Notes: generated by a model not told the origin, from the sequence alone. Shown: positions 11,601 to 23,928, counted from the stretch's first letter. The stretch is 64,000 bases of DNA from Acorus gramineus (GCA_030737835.1 CM060853.1:13182034-13246033), one strand, 5' to 3'. Translations and numbers: made by a program.

Positions 11601-13863
11601 CCGAAAAAGTGACTCTCACCCAACCAGATGGTGGTATGACATATTCTCTCGCGATTTGTTAAAATCATCAAATCGATTAAATTTTTATTGTTAGAAGTTT
11701 AGGTTTTTATTGGATTTGTGTTTGAGTATATTCCAGATTTGAAAAATAATTATAAATTTTTCAAACTTGGATTTAAACATATTTTTTGGAATTTAGTTTT
11801 TCGAATTTCGCTCTTACTTTTACGTGTAAAAAAAACTCAGCTTTTAAAAATTAAGCTAATAGAACAAAGTATTATAAAATGGCAATCTACAAAAGTTGCT
11901 TCATGAATTTCAATATAATCAACAATATCTCCACCATTTGAATACATGTATAAAGTAACATTGGACCCGGTCAACGCTGTCAAGTCACCATTGACCGGGT
12001 TTTTATTTTTGTTTTTTAACTTGAAGGCGCTATACATAAAAGGTGTCTTTTTAGTATCCAGTGCACTATGCGAAAGAAGAAGGCTCCGTAAATAAATGGC
12101 ATCTCCTTTAGTACCGCGCAGTGCACTGGTAACAAACAATCCAATTAGGGTTATTAAATTACCATAAGAACAATCTTAAAATAGTCCATATTATATTCAA
12201 ATGTATACGGATTTCTTTTTTTGGATTTCTTTTTTTTTTTAACTAAGAAAGTAGGAGTGGGGGTTATGGTGGAGAAGGTGATGATTGCAGCAGAGTAGAT
12301 TGTATAATAAATGGCATCTCCATCACGAGAGAGGTTTTTTGAAAGACTAGGCTCGACGCCTCGACAAGAGTCTCATTTATATATATTGGTAACACAGCAG
12401 CCACATTTCGATCTATTATATTGATGGCCGGCCAAGACTCTGGGGGGTCTTTTTTAATGCAAGTACGTAGTATGCTATTTATTATGTATGTGAGACTAAA
12501 GAGTAAGGACGGCGTTACCTAGCTTAATTAATTGAAATGATGAGGTAAGTTGGTGATCAATTAAGAGATTTTTTATTTATTGGTTAATTCATTAAGAAAT
12601 GATGATGTCAGTTGGTGACTAATTAAGAAATTATTGTTACACAATTTTGTCACTTGTTTAATAATAGGTGATGCCATGCTTGTTTAGTAAGTTAATTTTT
12701 ATTGACTTGAGTGAAGGAATCTATGAAGGGAGGGATTAAAATGTTTTATTAATAAAGGGGGATATACTATTACTTCATCTCTCATTGTCTTTGAATCAGT
12801 CCCTTTTTCTAATGATTATATTAGATGGGCAAGTAATGACAAAGTATTATAATGTCTTTAATTTATGTTGAGATTGTTATGCCGTGGGTCTGAAGAACCA
12901 AAGATGCCTGGAATCTTCTTTTTTTTATAACAAGAGGCCTGGATCTTGCTTTATTGCTCTTTTCCTCATCCTTTGCATGCTTGAGAATTTGAAAGAAGGG
13001 GCTCTTGCACATTTACTCCCAAAAGAAATCTCATATATCTAGAAAACCCTTCATCTAAAGAAAAATAAATAACATGGAGGTTGGAGGTTTCAACTAGCTA
13101 GACAATTAAGGAAATAATAATTAAGAATTTGGTGGACACCATTTTTAGATAAAATTCAAAAAATTAATCAGGTGGGAAGATAAGTATTATCTCGAAAAAA
13201 ATGATAAAATGATAGAATGATATGCCATCATTTTGATTGGTCCCAAACAAATTGAAATAAAGACTGCCTCACATATAAAAAAAAAACTTTATGCAATATA
13301 AGATTAGAGCCATAGTTGAATATATATAAATTATTTGAAGTGAACGATAGGCGAAGACTTTAATATATTAAGGGACGAACGCCCAATTAAAGATACAAAA
13401 GGAAAGCAAAATAAAGGTCCCATGAGAAGTGAGTAGAAGAGTATTCTACCTTAACCCATCATATGATTAATAAAATTTACAATTAGAAAATCCTGCGTTT
13501 AAATGTCATTGCATGCCTGTAAAAAATTCTTTATAATACAAAATGGGGTGAAAAAAGAAAACAGATAAAGACTGTATGTAGACGAGCTTGCAAACATGAA
13601 TCGATATACTACTTTCCAAGTTTTAAACTATGAAACACGAATCGTATGCATCACATTTTACGCATGTCAGAATGGACATGAAAATGAAATCCGTCTCCTA
13701 GTTATCCCTACTAGGAAGGGTATCCAAAAATAATACAGGATTCTATAAGGGGCATATGGAAAAAAAAACTAAACCCTATAAAAATAACAACTGTGACATC
13801 ATTTTTTAATATGATGTCTATTGTTCTGTTCCCAATATTGTCTTATTAGCAAAACTATTTTTA

Positions 13864-14449
13864 GAGCATCTTCAATCATATACCTAAATTTTTACCCAAA
13901 TTTAAATTTTGAATAAAAATCACTTAAAACCCTCTCCAATCATTTACCTATACACATACCAAATTAAATTTTTACTCAAATTTTTATCCAAATTTTCAAC
14001 ATTTTTTTTTATCTCTACATTTTCTTCCAACGTGACATTTTTGTTGAATTATATTAGATGTCTTTCCACCTCTAAAGTTTTTACCATTTCTTGAAACCCA
14101 AAAAAAAAAAAAAAAAATTGGTCTTCTTTTTTAAGTCTTCATCTTTGTTTTTTAACTTCTTATTTCTACTCCAATAAAAAAAAAAGATTATTTTTACCCT
14201 TTTAAAAAAATTGGATGATTATAATTTTTAAATTTAAATATCTTGAAGGGAAGAAAAATTGAGTAGTAGAAATGTTTGAGGAAAGACTTTGAAAATGTTT
14301 ATAGGAAATAATTAGAAGAAGATATAAATTTTTTGAAAGATTTGAATAAAACACAAAGTGATGGTTGGAGACACATCATATTAAATCAAGTTTTTAATCA
14401 AATTTTAAGTAAAATTTGAGTTAGATTTGAGTAAGAACTGAAAATGGTC
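13864..14449. mobile_element. Tourist/Harbinger-like MITE (copy 2)
   Basis: Duplicate of the MITE at 9842-10427, again with TTA on both flanks and GAGCATCTTCAATC at the left end. The right end reads GACCATTTTCAG in reverse complement, closer to the left end than in copy 1. It was carried by the block duplication and is not an independent insertion. Confidence 0.65.
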
Positions 14450-15053
14450 TTAAAATGTCTTTCCCTTTTTCTTGGCTCATTAATAACTGCCCTGCATGAG
14501 ATGTTGAGATGTCCACCTCTCAATGGTGACCAAGACATGGCCTCATCAAGTTGTGTCAATATGATATGGTTGGGGGCATTTCAATCACATAATTATGTAT
14601 GTCAGAATTAAACCATAGCTTAGATGGTGGGGGTACACATATATTGTGGGTGGAGCTTTTTACGTGTGAGGGCCATTTTTGGAATTGATGATGTGATTGT
14701 TCTATATTGATATGAATTTCACAAAATTAATTAGAAGAATTTTGGTTTTTTTTTTTTTTTGAATAAATAGTATCATCATCCCATGTAAAAAATATGAAAA
14801 GATTTGTACTCATGAATTTTTCCTTGCAAATAGACACTTACAAATGTGCGTGCATATTAAAAGACATTTTTTTTTTTTTTTGGTAACCTGCTCATTGGGC
14901 ATATTAAAAGACATCATTGATTCTTTAAATTATAATTATGGTTGTTGATTATGTAGATATATGTTGATGCGGTGATATTTTTAATATTGAATCTCCACAC
15001 ATATAAAACAATCAAATTAATAAATTAACATTCAAGAACATGTAGATATACGT

Positions 15054-16140
15054 TGAGGCGGTTCTAGGATTTTCTATACATGAGGTCATTTAAAAACTAA
15101 ATACTACAAATTTTTTATAAAATCCACACTTATTATATATTTATCAAAAAAATAAAATTTTCTTTTGAAAATATAACAACTTACAATAAAAAAAAGTTAT
15201 CAAAGAAATGAGATCAAGAATTTCCAATATATAAACTTTTACAATTGCCCTCGAGATTTCATATTTGCAAGGTCAGTGATGATAGCATTAATAGTTTCAA
15301 TTGTCTATTTTTTTTTTTTAAAAAAGATCAATAGTTTCAATTGCGGTTGCATTTAGATGTCCTTTTGAATATCATGGTAAGATAGCTTATTATTTTTTGG
15401 AGTATTTTACAACACAATTTCATTGATAGATGCATTATAATTAGCCAAAATTAAAGAAACTCTAGAAAATTTCCCTCATTAGTTGACTCATCAAATTCAT
15501 CATGACCACGAAAAGCTAATCCTTAATGCAAATGGAATCTTATACAATCAACTAAAGCATTTAAATGAGTGTAATATTGAATCTTTATTTGTTCTTATTG
15601 TTTTAAAAAATCAAGTCCCAATTTCACTCTTACATGCTTTGATAGAAAATTAACAAAGCATATACTCACATTAACGAGGTAGATGCGCCGATAGATTTTT
15701 TTAACATTTTCTATAAATGCACCCATACAATTTATTGGAGCATATGCTTCATTTCTTATAAAGTATGTACATTATTAGATGAGGTATACTATTTTTTAAA
15801 AATTCAAAACACGTGTAGACTGAAATTAGGACTGAAAATAGGGTTGTACATAACATAATCCTTTCAGTTTTGGGTTAATGTGGGGATAGCCGGGTAAATT
15901 TGTTTAAAAAATATTGATGGACCCACTAGGCCATCACAACATATTATATATGTGTCACCCACTCTACCACTCACCCCCAACCAGTCCACGTTGTATTTTT
16001 TTTTTAAAGTGGGGTTTTGAATGTGTTAATGATTTTTATTTTTTTTTGGATGGGGTTAACATAGGGGTAATGTTTGATGTTATTTAGAATTTGGATGGGG
16101 TCAATTGACCCCATAACTAACAATGTGACGTCGCCCCTGA
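15054..16140 (-). mobile_element. hAT transposon remnant with 8-bp target duplication
   Basis: The 1087-bp element is flanked by a perfect octamer ATATACGT at 15046-15053 and 16141-16148. Its ends, TGAGGCGG and the reverse complement TCAGGGGCGACG, are a diverged short inverted repeat of hAT type. On the minus strand near 15410-15530 a frame reads AFRGHDE and NEGNFLEFL, which matches the signature of TTF-finger/DUF4371 hAT transposases. The transposase is otherwise gone, so this is an internally deleted, non-autonomous copy. Confidence 0.78.
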
Positions 16141-16148
16141 ATATACGT

Positions 16149-16739
16149 GGTTTGACAAAAGTCAAAATTTCCCAACATCTATGGAGGAGCATAGAAAATG
16201 ATTCATAATATCAAGTAATCAAATCATAGAATCTCTCAACCTCTCTTTTCTCAACTCAGCCTCTCTCTCTCTTATACCAAATAAAGTTTCTTTAACCCAA
16301 ACAGGAAAAAATGGCTAAATAAATATTGTATAAATGAGAAAAATTAAAAAATTATCCATGCAAAAATTGAGCCCGACCCTAGGCCTTCACGAACGTGCGG
16401 GCGTTCATGAACGTGCTCTTCATGATAGAAAGCAAGCTAAGACATCTCACAAATATATAGATTTTTTAAAATGGATATCGAAATCTTTTTTGTGAATAAG
16501 TGCACTAATTGACTCATTGTTACGTCATTTGACATTTTTAATCCAAAACTTTGACCAAAGTATGGGTCATTAGATTTTACTTGTGATAGATAAGATATAA
16601 CTGCGAAACATAAAAACATGTACATGTTTTAATTTATTGATAAAACCTAGTAAGTACATACGGATATTTTGTCGGTGTGAGAGTATGAGCCAGAGCAGGA
16701 AATTTCCTCGCATTAGGAGGTTATAAAGTTACAAATTTC
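16149..16739. other. Intergenic, nothing recognised
   Basis: AT-rich DNA with scattered short frames. I see no gene, repeat or element structure that I can support. The word 'gatgcattat...attgcaact' occurs twice near 16749 and 16808 at the start of the adjoining LINE fragment. Confidence 0.4.
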
Positions 16740-17490
16740 AGAAGTACTGATGCATTATCTATTGCAACTTTGATCTATCAAATTATTAAAAACAAAATCA
16801 TCAACTTTGATGCATTATGTATTGCAACTTCTGATCGAGGAGGTTTCGGGTCTCTTCTTCGCAATAACAAAGCAGACTTCATCATTGGAATTGTAGGGAG
16901 GTTGGATCCTCCTTCAATTAATATGTTAGAGCTAAAGGCGATCGAGAAAGGGCTTGAATTGGGTCTCACTGTCCATGCCTCCAAGATCCGGATTGAGTCA
17001 GATTCGACTACGGCACTTAGCATGGGTGCATGATAGGGGCAACATCCCATTGAGTGCTTTTCAATCCTTAAGGAAGATTCATCAAAGTCTTGCGTTTTTG
17101 GACAATTGGAAGGCCACTCATATCCATAGGGAGTTCAAGGAGAGTATATTTCATCCAGGCTGGTCAGATTTGGAATGAACTCAGGATGACCATTGAGCAA
17201 GATCAATCAATGGAAGGGTTTCAGCGACTTAACTAAAACCTGTTGGAGTTGACCCTCTCTTCATTGGATCCCTACTCTTTCATGGCTCACTTTCCTCCCT
17301 GTTCTGGGAGGTGGAACTATTGAAGAAACAACAATGGGTTGTAATGGGTGGCAGTATCCATTTCATCCATCACTTTTTGGTGTCCTCTGCTTTAAGCAGT
17401 AGCATTTTGCATGCTTTGGTTTTTTGAGACCAAAATGCCAATATTTATTGGTTCTCACTTATTTTTGTAAAGAGCTGTATATATATTTGT
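16740..17490 (+). mobile_element. 5'-truncated LINE: RNase H domain and 3' UTR
   Basis: The frame 16825-17032 reads an RNase H fold typical of plant L1-type LINEs: RGGFGSLLRNN, then LELKAIEKGLELG and ESDSTTALSMG. It continues in another frame with an IHREF segment matching the VYRE segment of the large LINE at 29700. A frameshift splits the domain near 17030. The rest to about 17490 is 3' non-coding sequence. No clear poly(A) tail or target duplication is visible, so the ends are approximate. Confidence 0.7.
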
Positions 17491-18749
17491 ACAGATCATA
17501 CATTACAAAAATACAAAATCTTGATTAGTAATAACATAAAATAAAACATCATCAAAACCATGTAAAAGGAAAAGAAAAAAAAATCAAGTTGATGTCGTCG
17601 GTTAATGTGTCTGTGCCCAAACCCATGACGTATGTATACTGTATAGTTTGAAGAAATCCTTGCACGTATATATCATCATCTATTTATTTGATAAAATATA
17701 ATAATTTGACTCTAATTGTACTTTCAGGTTCTCAACTGATGTCACGTAACTGCATCATGGTGACTCGGGGATCGGACCGGCGGCTAATTGATGCCCCATC
17801 CACTCCTGCGCCGCCTCCGGGTCTCCCTTTTTTACTTTACGAACTATATTTTTTTTAATTGCTCTGTATCTTTTCATCTTCTGTTCAAATCTGTACTAAC
17901 TTTTATCTTAAATGAAATCAGTTGGTGATAAAACCTATTTTTTTTATAAAAATTTTTCAACTGATGTTGGTATTTAAAAAAGTAAAAAAATATATATATA
18001 ACCCACAGAAACTTTCTTAAATAAGGAAAATTATATGTTCAGCCACATCTATAATTCTCTAGATTTTCACTCGTTTGACTTGGGTGTCGGAGTTTCAACT
18101 AATGTTGGTATTTGAAAAAGTGGAAAAAAATATAATCCGATAGAAACTTTCTTAAATAAGAAAAATTATATGTTCAGCCATATCTATAATTCTCTAGATT
18201 TTCACTCGGTTGACTTGAGCGTCGGAGGACCTTTTACATGTCTCCCCCTCCCCGTCCTTTCGATGTTTGAGGTCACGGATCGCTAACAACCTGTACCGCC
18301 AAGCAGTTGGACGAGAGCGGAGCGGACGGATTTCATAACCCAGATCTGATTAATCGATTTTGTCCCCTCCACCACCTGCACTTGCATCACCTATGTCACA
18401 TGAAATTACTCATCTTTTGTGTAAAAAGTGTCCAATTAGGTGCATTGAAGAAATGACAGGCAACAGTACGTTCGTTAGAAATCGAGCTTGGAATTAGCCA
18501 ATTAACACTTTATATTCAATAGAGAGATCAATGGATCAAATCCTGGGAGCACTTATTTTTTTTAGGAAAAAGAAAAAGAGTAAGTTCTCTAAACTTTATA
18601 ATAATCTATATACGTAAGGTGTTGTCACAAACGAACCTGTAGCCAATCCGAACAATAACAGGTATGCCTTTGTTTTCATTTGGCCAACAACCCCCTTTTG
18701 TACATGGTTTCAAGATTTTTAAATTGAGCACTAATACACTCAATGTCTC
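17491..18749. other. Intergenic with a 130-bp tandem duplication
   Basis: About 17955-18085 is repeated at 18086-18215: both copies contain 'aactttcttaaata', 'ttatatgttcagcca' and 'ctctagattttcactcg'. The segment 18195-18270, 'gttgacttgagcgtcggagg' followed by a C-rich run, resembles the end of some plant gypsy or TRIM LTRs, but I cannot pair it with a second LTR. No gene is seen. Confidence 0.45.
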
Positions 18750-19510
18750 TTTTTTTTATTATTGGTAATTGAGAACTTTGTATTGCTATAAGAATTCACA
18801 AAATGTACAAAAGTTAGTAGGTTACTAAGGGAGAGAGGAGGGGAAAAGAGACCCTGCCTCCTACCTACCTCATTCCCCTACCTTGATACACTGACCGACA
18901 GATTACAAAGTTAAACAAAAAGATTCAGTTGGTATGAAAGTTTCAGATAACTAACAAATCCAATAGAAAAAGGACCTTGGACTCTACAGATAAAGGAAGG
19001 TCTAAACACAAAATATTTCATGCCAACTACTTGCTCCTCAGGTAGAGAGTTCCAGTTCTGTCTGAGTTCAAAGTTTCTTCAAGCTTCCCCCATAATTGAT
19101 GGCAGAGATAGAGCTCTTCCCCCATTGTCTGGCGATGAGAGGCGAGGATGTTCGCCGGGCCATTTCCTTCACGGAAAATGTGGGATATTTTTCATTCATC
19201 CAAAAGCCGAATGTCTTGAGAGAACTTCCTCATCAGCCTGATAGCTCACCATGGGAGAGAACCCTTGCCCTTTAACCAAGCCATTGCTGTTGTGAAATCT
19301 ATCTCAAACCATATTTTTTTGTATTCTCTTTGAATGCCTAGGGAAAGGCCAGCCACTATTCCTTGGAGTTCAAGAAGATTGATAGAGGGCAAAGGGGACC
19401 GACCGGTAATACCAACTATGAAATTTGAGGAGGAATCCCTTAGAAGAGCACCATATCCACCTCGGTTTTCAGCAAGAGAGCCATCCGAGTTCGATTTGAC
19501 CTAGGATGGT
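18750..19510 (-). mobile_element. 5'-truncated LINE on the minus strand: RNase H domain and 3' UTR
   Basis: Read on the minus strand from about 19510, the sequence gives SDGSLAENRGGYGALLRDS, then SINLLELQGIVAGLSLGI and FREGNGPANILASHRQTMGE. This is an RNase H domain with the DG and ExxG active-site surroundings of plant LINEs. Stops (for example near 19250 and 19195) break it, so no long frame appears. The 3' end is an A-tract on the minus strand (T-run at 18750-18757) preceded by 'aattaccaataat', close to the 'ttaccaagc' that precedes the poly(A) of the LINE ending at 30092. Confidence 0.7.
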
Positions 19511-19920
19511 AAAGGGGGAGACCATTTACCTGTGCAGGATAATCCATACAACTGTCTATACACTACAATATCGTAATATACACTATCCTATATATCATGG
19601 TGTACATGCGATATCGCAATATATAAAAATTAATTTTTTTTTTATGAAAGAGACTAGTATAACCCAATATATATATATATTTTATAACATTAATTATGTA
19701 TTTTAATAGACATGCATATTTTTCCACAAAAATAATCATTTTCCTTTTTAATATTGAGTTTGAAGATTTATTTCAAAAAACATATTGAGTTTGAAGATGT
19801 CACAGTCAATTTTTTCATTTATAATTCCAAAGTTTCAATATTTAATACTTTTGATATTAATTATCAATCTAGGTATCTATACTATCACTATATTGAGCCG
19901 TATCACATAGAATTTTTTTT

Positions 19921-20390
19921 AGGGTAAAATGTGTATGGATCCCTTGAAATTATCTAAACATGCATAAACACCCCCTATAGTACAAAAATATGCAATCACA
20001 CCCCCTGCAATTTGATTTTCTATTAAGATGAGATAAAAATACGATTTTACCCTTTAAATTAAATCTTTATCATGTTTTCACTTTTTTTGGTGGGTTATTT
20101 TCACCTTTTAATTAATTATTATGTGACTTAATTATCACAAAAATGCATTTAGATGTATTTGAAGAATTAATTATTGTATAAGTTAATATTCAGAGAGCTA
20201 TCTAGAATTAATTAATTGATTTTTTCTATGGATATTTAGATAGTTATGGGTAAGACAATAATTTTAAATTATTTCTGTCACATCTTAATGAAAAAATATA
20301 ATGGCAGGGGGTGTAAGTGCATGTTTTTAAACTTGAGAGAGTGTTTCTGTAGGTTTAGAAAACTTCAGGGGTCCAAATGCATTTTATCCT
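19921..20390. mobile_element. Foldback MITE with ~85-bp inverted repeats
   Basis: The left arm begins agggtaaaatgtgtatgga and the right arm ends ccaaatgcattttatcct. In reverse complement the two align over roughly 85 bp, including 'cccctgcaat' and 'tctaaac' words. The flanks are T-runs, so the target duplication cannot be defined. The 64-codon frame inside is not credible. Sequence 19710-19920 to the left is AT-rich and empty. Confidence 0.7.
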
Positions 20391-20580
20391 TTTTTTTATT
20401 AGCCTCAATTTTGATCCTACATATCTCGTTAGCATCATAAACCTCATTAACAAGTTCTATATCTCATCAGAACTTTTTTATATTTTTTTATAAATAGATT
20501 TATACAATTTATTAAAATATATATTTTATTTTTTTTTATAAAAATATACACATATTATTCTAAAAATATATACTTCAATG

Positions 20581-20588
20581 TATATAAA
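20581..20588 (+). promoter_or_regulatory. TATA box of the plus-strand ankyrin-PGG gene
   Basis: TATATAAA lies 65 bp upstream of the ATG at 20646. A start site about 30 bp downstream would leave a leader of about 35 nt. The position and sequence fit a plant core promoter. The AT-rich surroundings make chance TATA words likely, so this is an inference from spacing. Confidence 0.5.
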
Positions 20589-20645
20589 CGACATATGTGT
20601 GAGGGTAACTACTAACTGGTAGTAGTTTGGGGTGCATTGTTAGAG

Positions 20646-23528
20646 ATGGAGAAGCTCATGCAAGCCTCCCTCATTGGAGATGTCTCTGCCTTGTCCAATC
20701 TCCACCCCAATGACCCACTCTTTGATCAGATGGTCCATCCCACTGTCACCCAAACCCCGCTCCACGTCGCCTCCTTGCACGGCCACACCGCCTTCGCATC
20801 TGAGATGCTCCGCCTGAATCCGGAGCTCAGCAGGACCCGCAGCTCCGACGGGTATTATCCAATCCACCTAGCCTCGACGACGTGGGGTCGCGTGGACATC
20901 GTCAGAGAGATGCTGGCGGCCGACAAGTCACTGGCCCGCCTCTGCGATGTCAACGGGTACACCGCCCTTCATTGCGCCGCCGCCAACAACCAGGTTGTTG
21001 GTACCATGCACTCTCACCCAAGAAGACACACAAAAAAAAAAAAAAAAACACTTTTAGTTTTTTGTGAGGTTAATTATTTTTGTATATGTGTGTGCATATT
21101 CGCTTCACAAGGTCAATTAAGATTTTGTGATTTGTAAAATAAAAAATTGGATTCATTAATAAGATCACTGTAACTCCATCAAAACATCACCGAAATATCG
21201 TTTATATTATATTTATAAAATAAAAAATTGGATTCATTATAGAACAACTAATGTAAATATGATTCTCTTAATTCTTTTTGCGTAATTTTTTTTAGACTTC
21301 ACAATAAGTATTCTTATTATTTCATTGATGAATTATTCTTGTTAATCTTGCGTGATTTATATTGAAAATGATACATTTGGCAAGGTTTTGATACAATATA
21401 TGGATTCATTTCATAAAAAATTCAATGATGTTTTATGATGTGGATACCTAACAAATATTTTCATTAGTACATCAACAATATGATAGGCTTACATCAAAGT
21501 CAGCAAAGCCCATATCTTTTAGTATTTGTCATTAATTAAATTAATCGACTTATGTAAGAAAAGGTTCCTCAGTGTATATTATTTGCGTATGATATAACTT
21601 CGATAACACTAAAAATTAACTTCATGTTATAATAAATTGATGGAGCATGGTTTAAAATTCAAAGTAGAGCAGTTTTTAAAATATGCTGGTTTTGAGATTG
21701 AACCTGACCGGAAATACTGGTTTTGGAATACTGGCCGGTCATTGAACCGGTTGGTCCGATCCAATTTTTAAAACACAGTTTTTTTGTGAGGTTAATTTTT
21801 TTTATACATGTGTGCACATTCACTTTACAAGTTTAAATAAGATTTTGTGAATTATAAAATGAAAAAAATCAAAATTAAAATTTGGATTCCTTAATAAGGT
21901 CGCTATAAATCCATCAAAACATCACCAAAATATCATCTATTATACATATAAACATTCTAGTCATTTATGGATAGATTTACTCATAATAAACACATAATTA
22001 TAGAACAATTAATGTGAATATGATTCTTCTAATTCCTTGTTTCTAAAGGGTCTCTTGAAATCCTATTCGAACATGTTTCTATTTTCATAGAAATAAAAAA
22101 ATTACAAACGTGATTCTAAATGGTTCTGAAAAAAACATATATTTTTTTTTAGCTTTTAGTATAAAAATATATTTTTTAATTAAAGCAAAGAAAGTGAACT
22201 TTTTATAAATCGAGTTTTGTTGAGCTACTTTATACAAATCATACTTTTTAAGCCGCTTTTCAAATGGCCCCTAATTGATTATCAAATTAATTGCTTCTTT
22301 TTTTCTTTTTATCTTTTCTTATTCGATGATTCGCTTTTTAATTTGCAACTTCCAACACAGGTCGAGGTTCTCGCGATCTTGCTCAAAGAAGGGTCAAAGC
22401 AACTTGCAAAGGATGAGACGAAAAGGGGGGAGACGACGCTTCATGTGGCATTGAACAACGACATGATTGGTGCCGCGACTTACCTGGTTGAGCATTGTAA
22501 GGAAATCTTAAATGTTGCTGATGGAAATGGGAACACTGCATTGCATTACATTGTCACGATGAAGCAAGTTCAGGTAGGCATAATCATTTAAATTTTTTTT
22601 TACTTTTTATAAATAATTATTCATACCTTATTCATATTTTATCCAAACAACAAGAATTTTATTATTACGTTTCCCAATAAGAATAATTCAAAACACAATC
22701 AAATAAAAAATTATCTTATTTTTATTTATACTAAATTAATTATAAACCTCATAATAACTTACTTCTCGAACCAAACGGGGCTTAAAGATTTAATTATTTT
22801 GCAACAGCTGGTTCAGAGCAGACTTAATCCAGTTCCACGCATAACAACATCAGTGCCCAAACCCTACACAAATAAAGATGATGAAACCAACAAAGTCATG
22901 AGCATGCACATAATTTTAAAGTACCAAAAAAAAAAAAGAAAAAAAATTCACAAAACTTCTTCTTCTTGAACAGATACTCAACATTCTACTCGCAGAGGAG
23001 GAGATCAGCAAGAACCCCCAAAACGCATACGGCCTCACCCCACTCGACGTTATACAACAGTGCCCTGCCGGACCCGACGCCGCAGAGATCATCCGCTCTC
23101 TCTCAAACGCAGGATGCAACAATTCTGGCCCACCCTTCATTCAACCAATCTCAGATATCAAAACAACAACTACATCCGCAACACCATCCACACATACTAC
23201 TTTGGAAAGATTGATTAAAAAACTAATCCCATACTATTGTTACAACGAATGGGTGAAGGGGGTGCAGCAGCCTATGATTGTCATGGCCACAATCATGACC
23301 TGCGCTGCCTTCCAAGCCGGACTCAACCCCCCAAAGGCCCCGGAGGACTATAATATCATCCCATTTTTACGAGTGGTCATGGTTGCTCTGATCATATCAG
23401 CCTCCACGCTTGTAGTCCTGGTGAGTGGTCTATCACTGAAGCATAGGTTGCCGGCGTGGCTCCTGAAGATCGCGGTGTGGGGGGCCCTGACTTGTTTGGT
23501 GTATGCGTTTGTGTTGGGGTGGACATGA
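20646..23528 (+). CDS. Ankyrin repeat / PGG-domain membrane protein (three exons, C-terminus truncated)
   Basis: Predicted exons are 20646-20993, 22361-22573 and 22974-23528, joined by two phase-0 GT-AG introns (CAG|GTTGTT to CACAG, and CAG|GTAGGC to GAACAG), giving 371 aa. Residues 36-190 carry ankyrin cores TPLH, YPIH, TALH, TTLH and TALH; TPLD follows near 210. The PGG-type membrane domain starts near 288 with MIVMATIMTCAAFQAG; further helices are near 318-340 and 348-369. The family (ACD6/ITN1 type) is membrane-bound with cytosolic ankyrin repeats and is linked to defence and stress signalling; this gene's own role is unknown. The frame ends at a TGA caused by a G-run one base shorter than in the relic at 38869-38873, so the fourth helix is lost. 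The in-frame TTG upstream is not needed because the paralogue also starts at MEKLM. Confidence 0.82.
21055..21950. repeat. Direct repeats within intron 1 and a diverged MITE-like segment
   Basis: About 21064-21205 and 21785-21950 are diverged direct repeats ('tgtgaggttaatt...', 'ttcacaag/tttacaag', 'tccatcaaaacatcacc'). Between them, 21650-21775 contains 'gaccggaaatactgg', 'actggccggtcattgaaccgg' and related palindromic GC words embedded in AT-rich DNA, a pattern common in small plant DNA transposons. The intron is about 1.37 kb and has no credible frame. Confidence 0.5.
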
Positions 23529-23766
23529 AAAAGCTTGACAATGGGTGGGCTAAGATTGCTTTCTGGGTGTGGATGGGATTGATGTGTGTCATGCATGTGT
23601 ACCACTTGGTCTCATTGGTGGCTGTTCTTTTGTTGTGGCTGGGAAGGAAGGGAAGGGCCGCGTGACGTGGTTGGTGGAGGTGGTTAGAGGGGCTTGGGAG
23701 CCATCAAGGCTTCGCAGAGGAGGAAGAGTGGTTGGTGATCTGAACACCGTGATAGACTCTATCTAG
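23529..23766 (+). pseudogene. Out-of-frame C-terminal tail of the ankyrin-PGG gene
   Basis: Past the TGA at 23526, a second frame continues the family sequence (VDMKKLDNGWAKIAFWVW, then a hydrophobic segment ending LLLWLGRKG), and a third frame carries VVRGAWEPSRL. Both match the C-terminus of the minus-strand paralogue, which ends VKFVRGAWDG. Two frameshifts, near 23516-23519 and 23655-23663, therefore separate the tail from the body. The last membrane helix is encoded only here. Confidence 0.75.
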
Positions 23767-23814
23767 GAGGGGACCAGATCATTGTGTATTGACGCTTAAT
23801 TTGATGAATAAAAC

Positions 23815-23928
23815 CCAACTTGAGTTAGTGGGCATACACCTCCCCTCCCGTGAAGTAGGCTAAATATCAAATCCCGGTGTATACCAATTTTTTTTTAAAA
23901 AAAAAAAAAAGAAAAAAAAAAAAAAAAG
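23815..23928 (+). mobile_element. SINE-like retroposon, 114 bp, with 12-bp target duplication
   Basis: A poly(A)-ended insertion flanked by gatgaataaaac (23803-23814) and gataaataaaac (23929-23940), 11 of 12 identical. The body contains 'atcaaatcccggtgtatacc', which resembles a pol III B box followed by the end of a tRNA-like head; an A box is less clear. The related flank at 35390-35450 lacks the insertion and shows the empty site, which supports the boundaries. It is too short to assign to a named SINE family. Confidence 0.62.

Larger units (their letters stand above)
11394..15408. repeat. Tandem duplication, copy 2
   Basis: Head-to-tail copy of 6800-11393. It lacks the GC-rich MITE and carries a few private indels, for example 19 extra bases near 12469-12487. 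Sequence beyond 15408 continues the hAT element that is truncated in copy 1, so copy 2 retains the original right flank. I see no gene in 11600-13860 or 14450-15050. Confidence 0.88.

Noticed and set aside
17950..18270. LTR or TRIM element
   Set aside because: The end resembles a plant LTR terminus and there is a tandem repeat, but no second LTR, primer site or polypurine tract could be paired.
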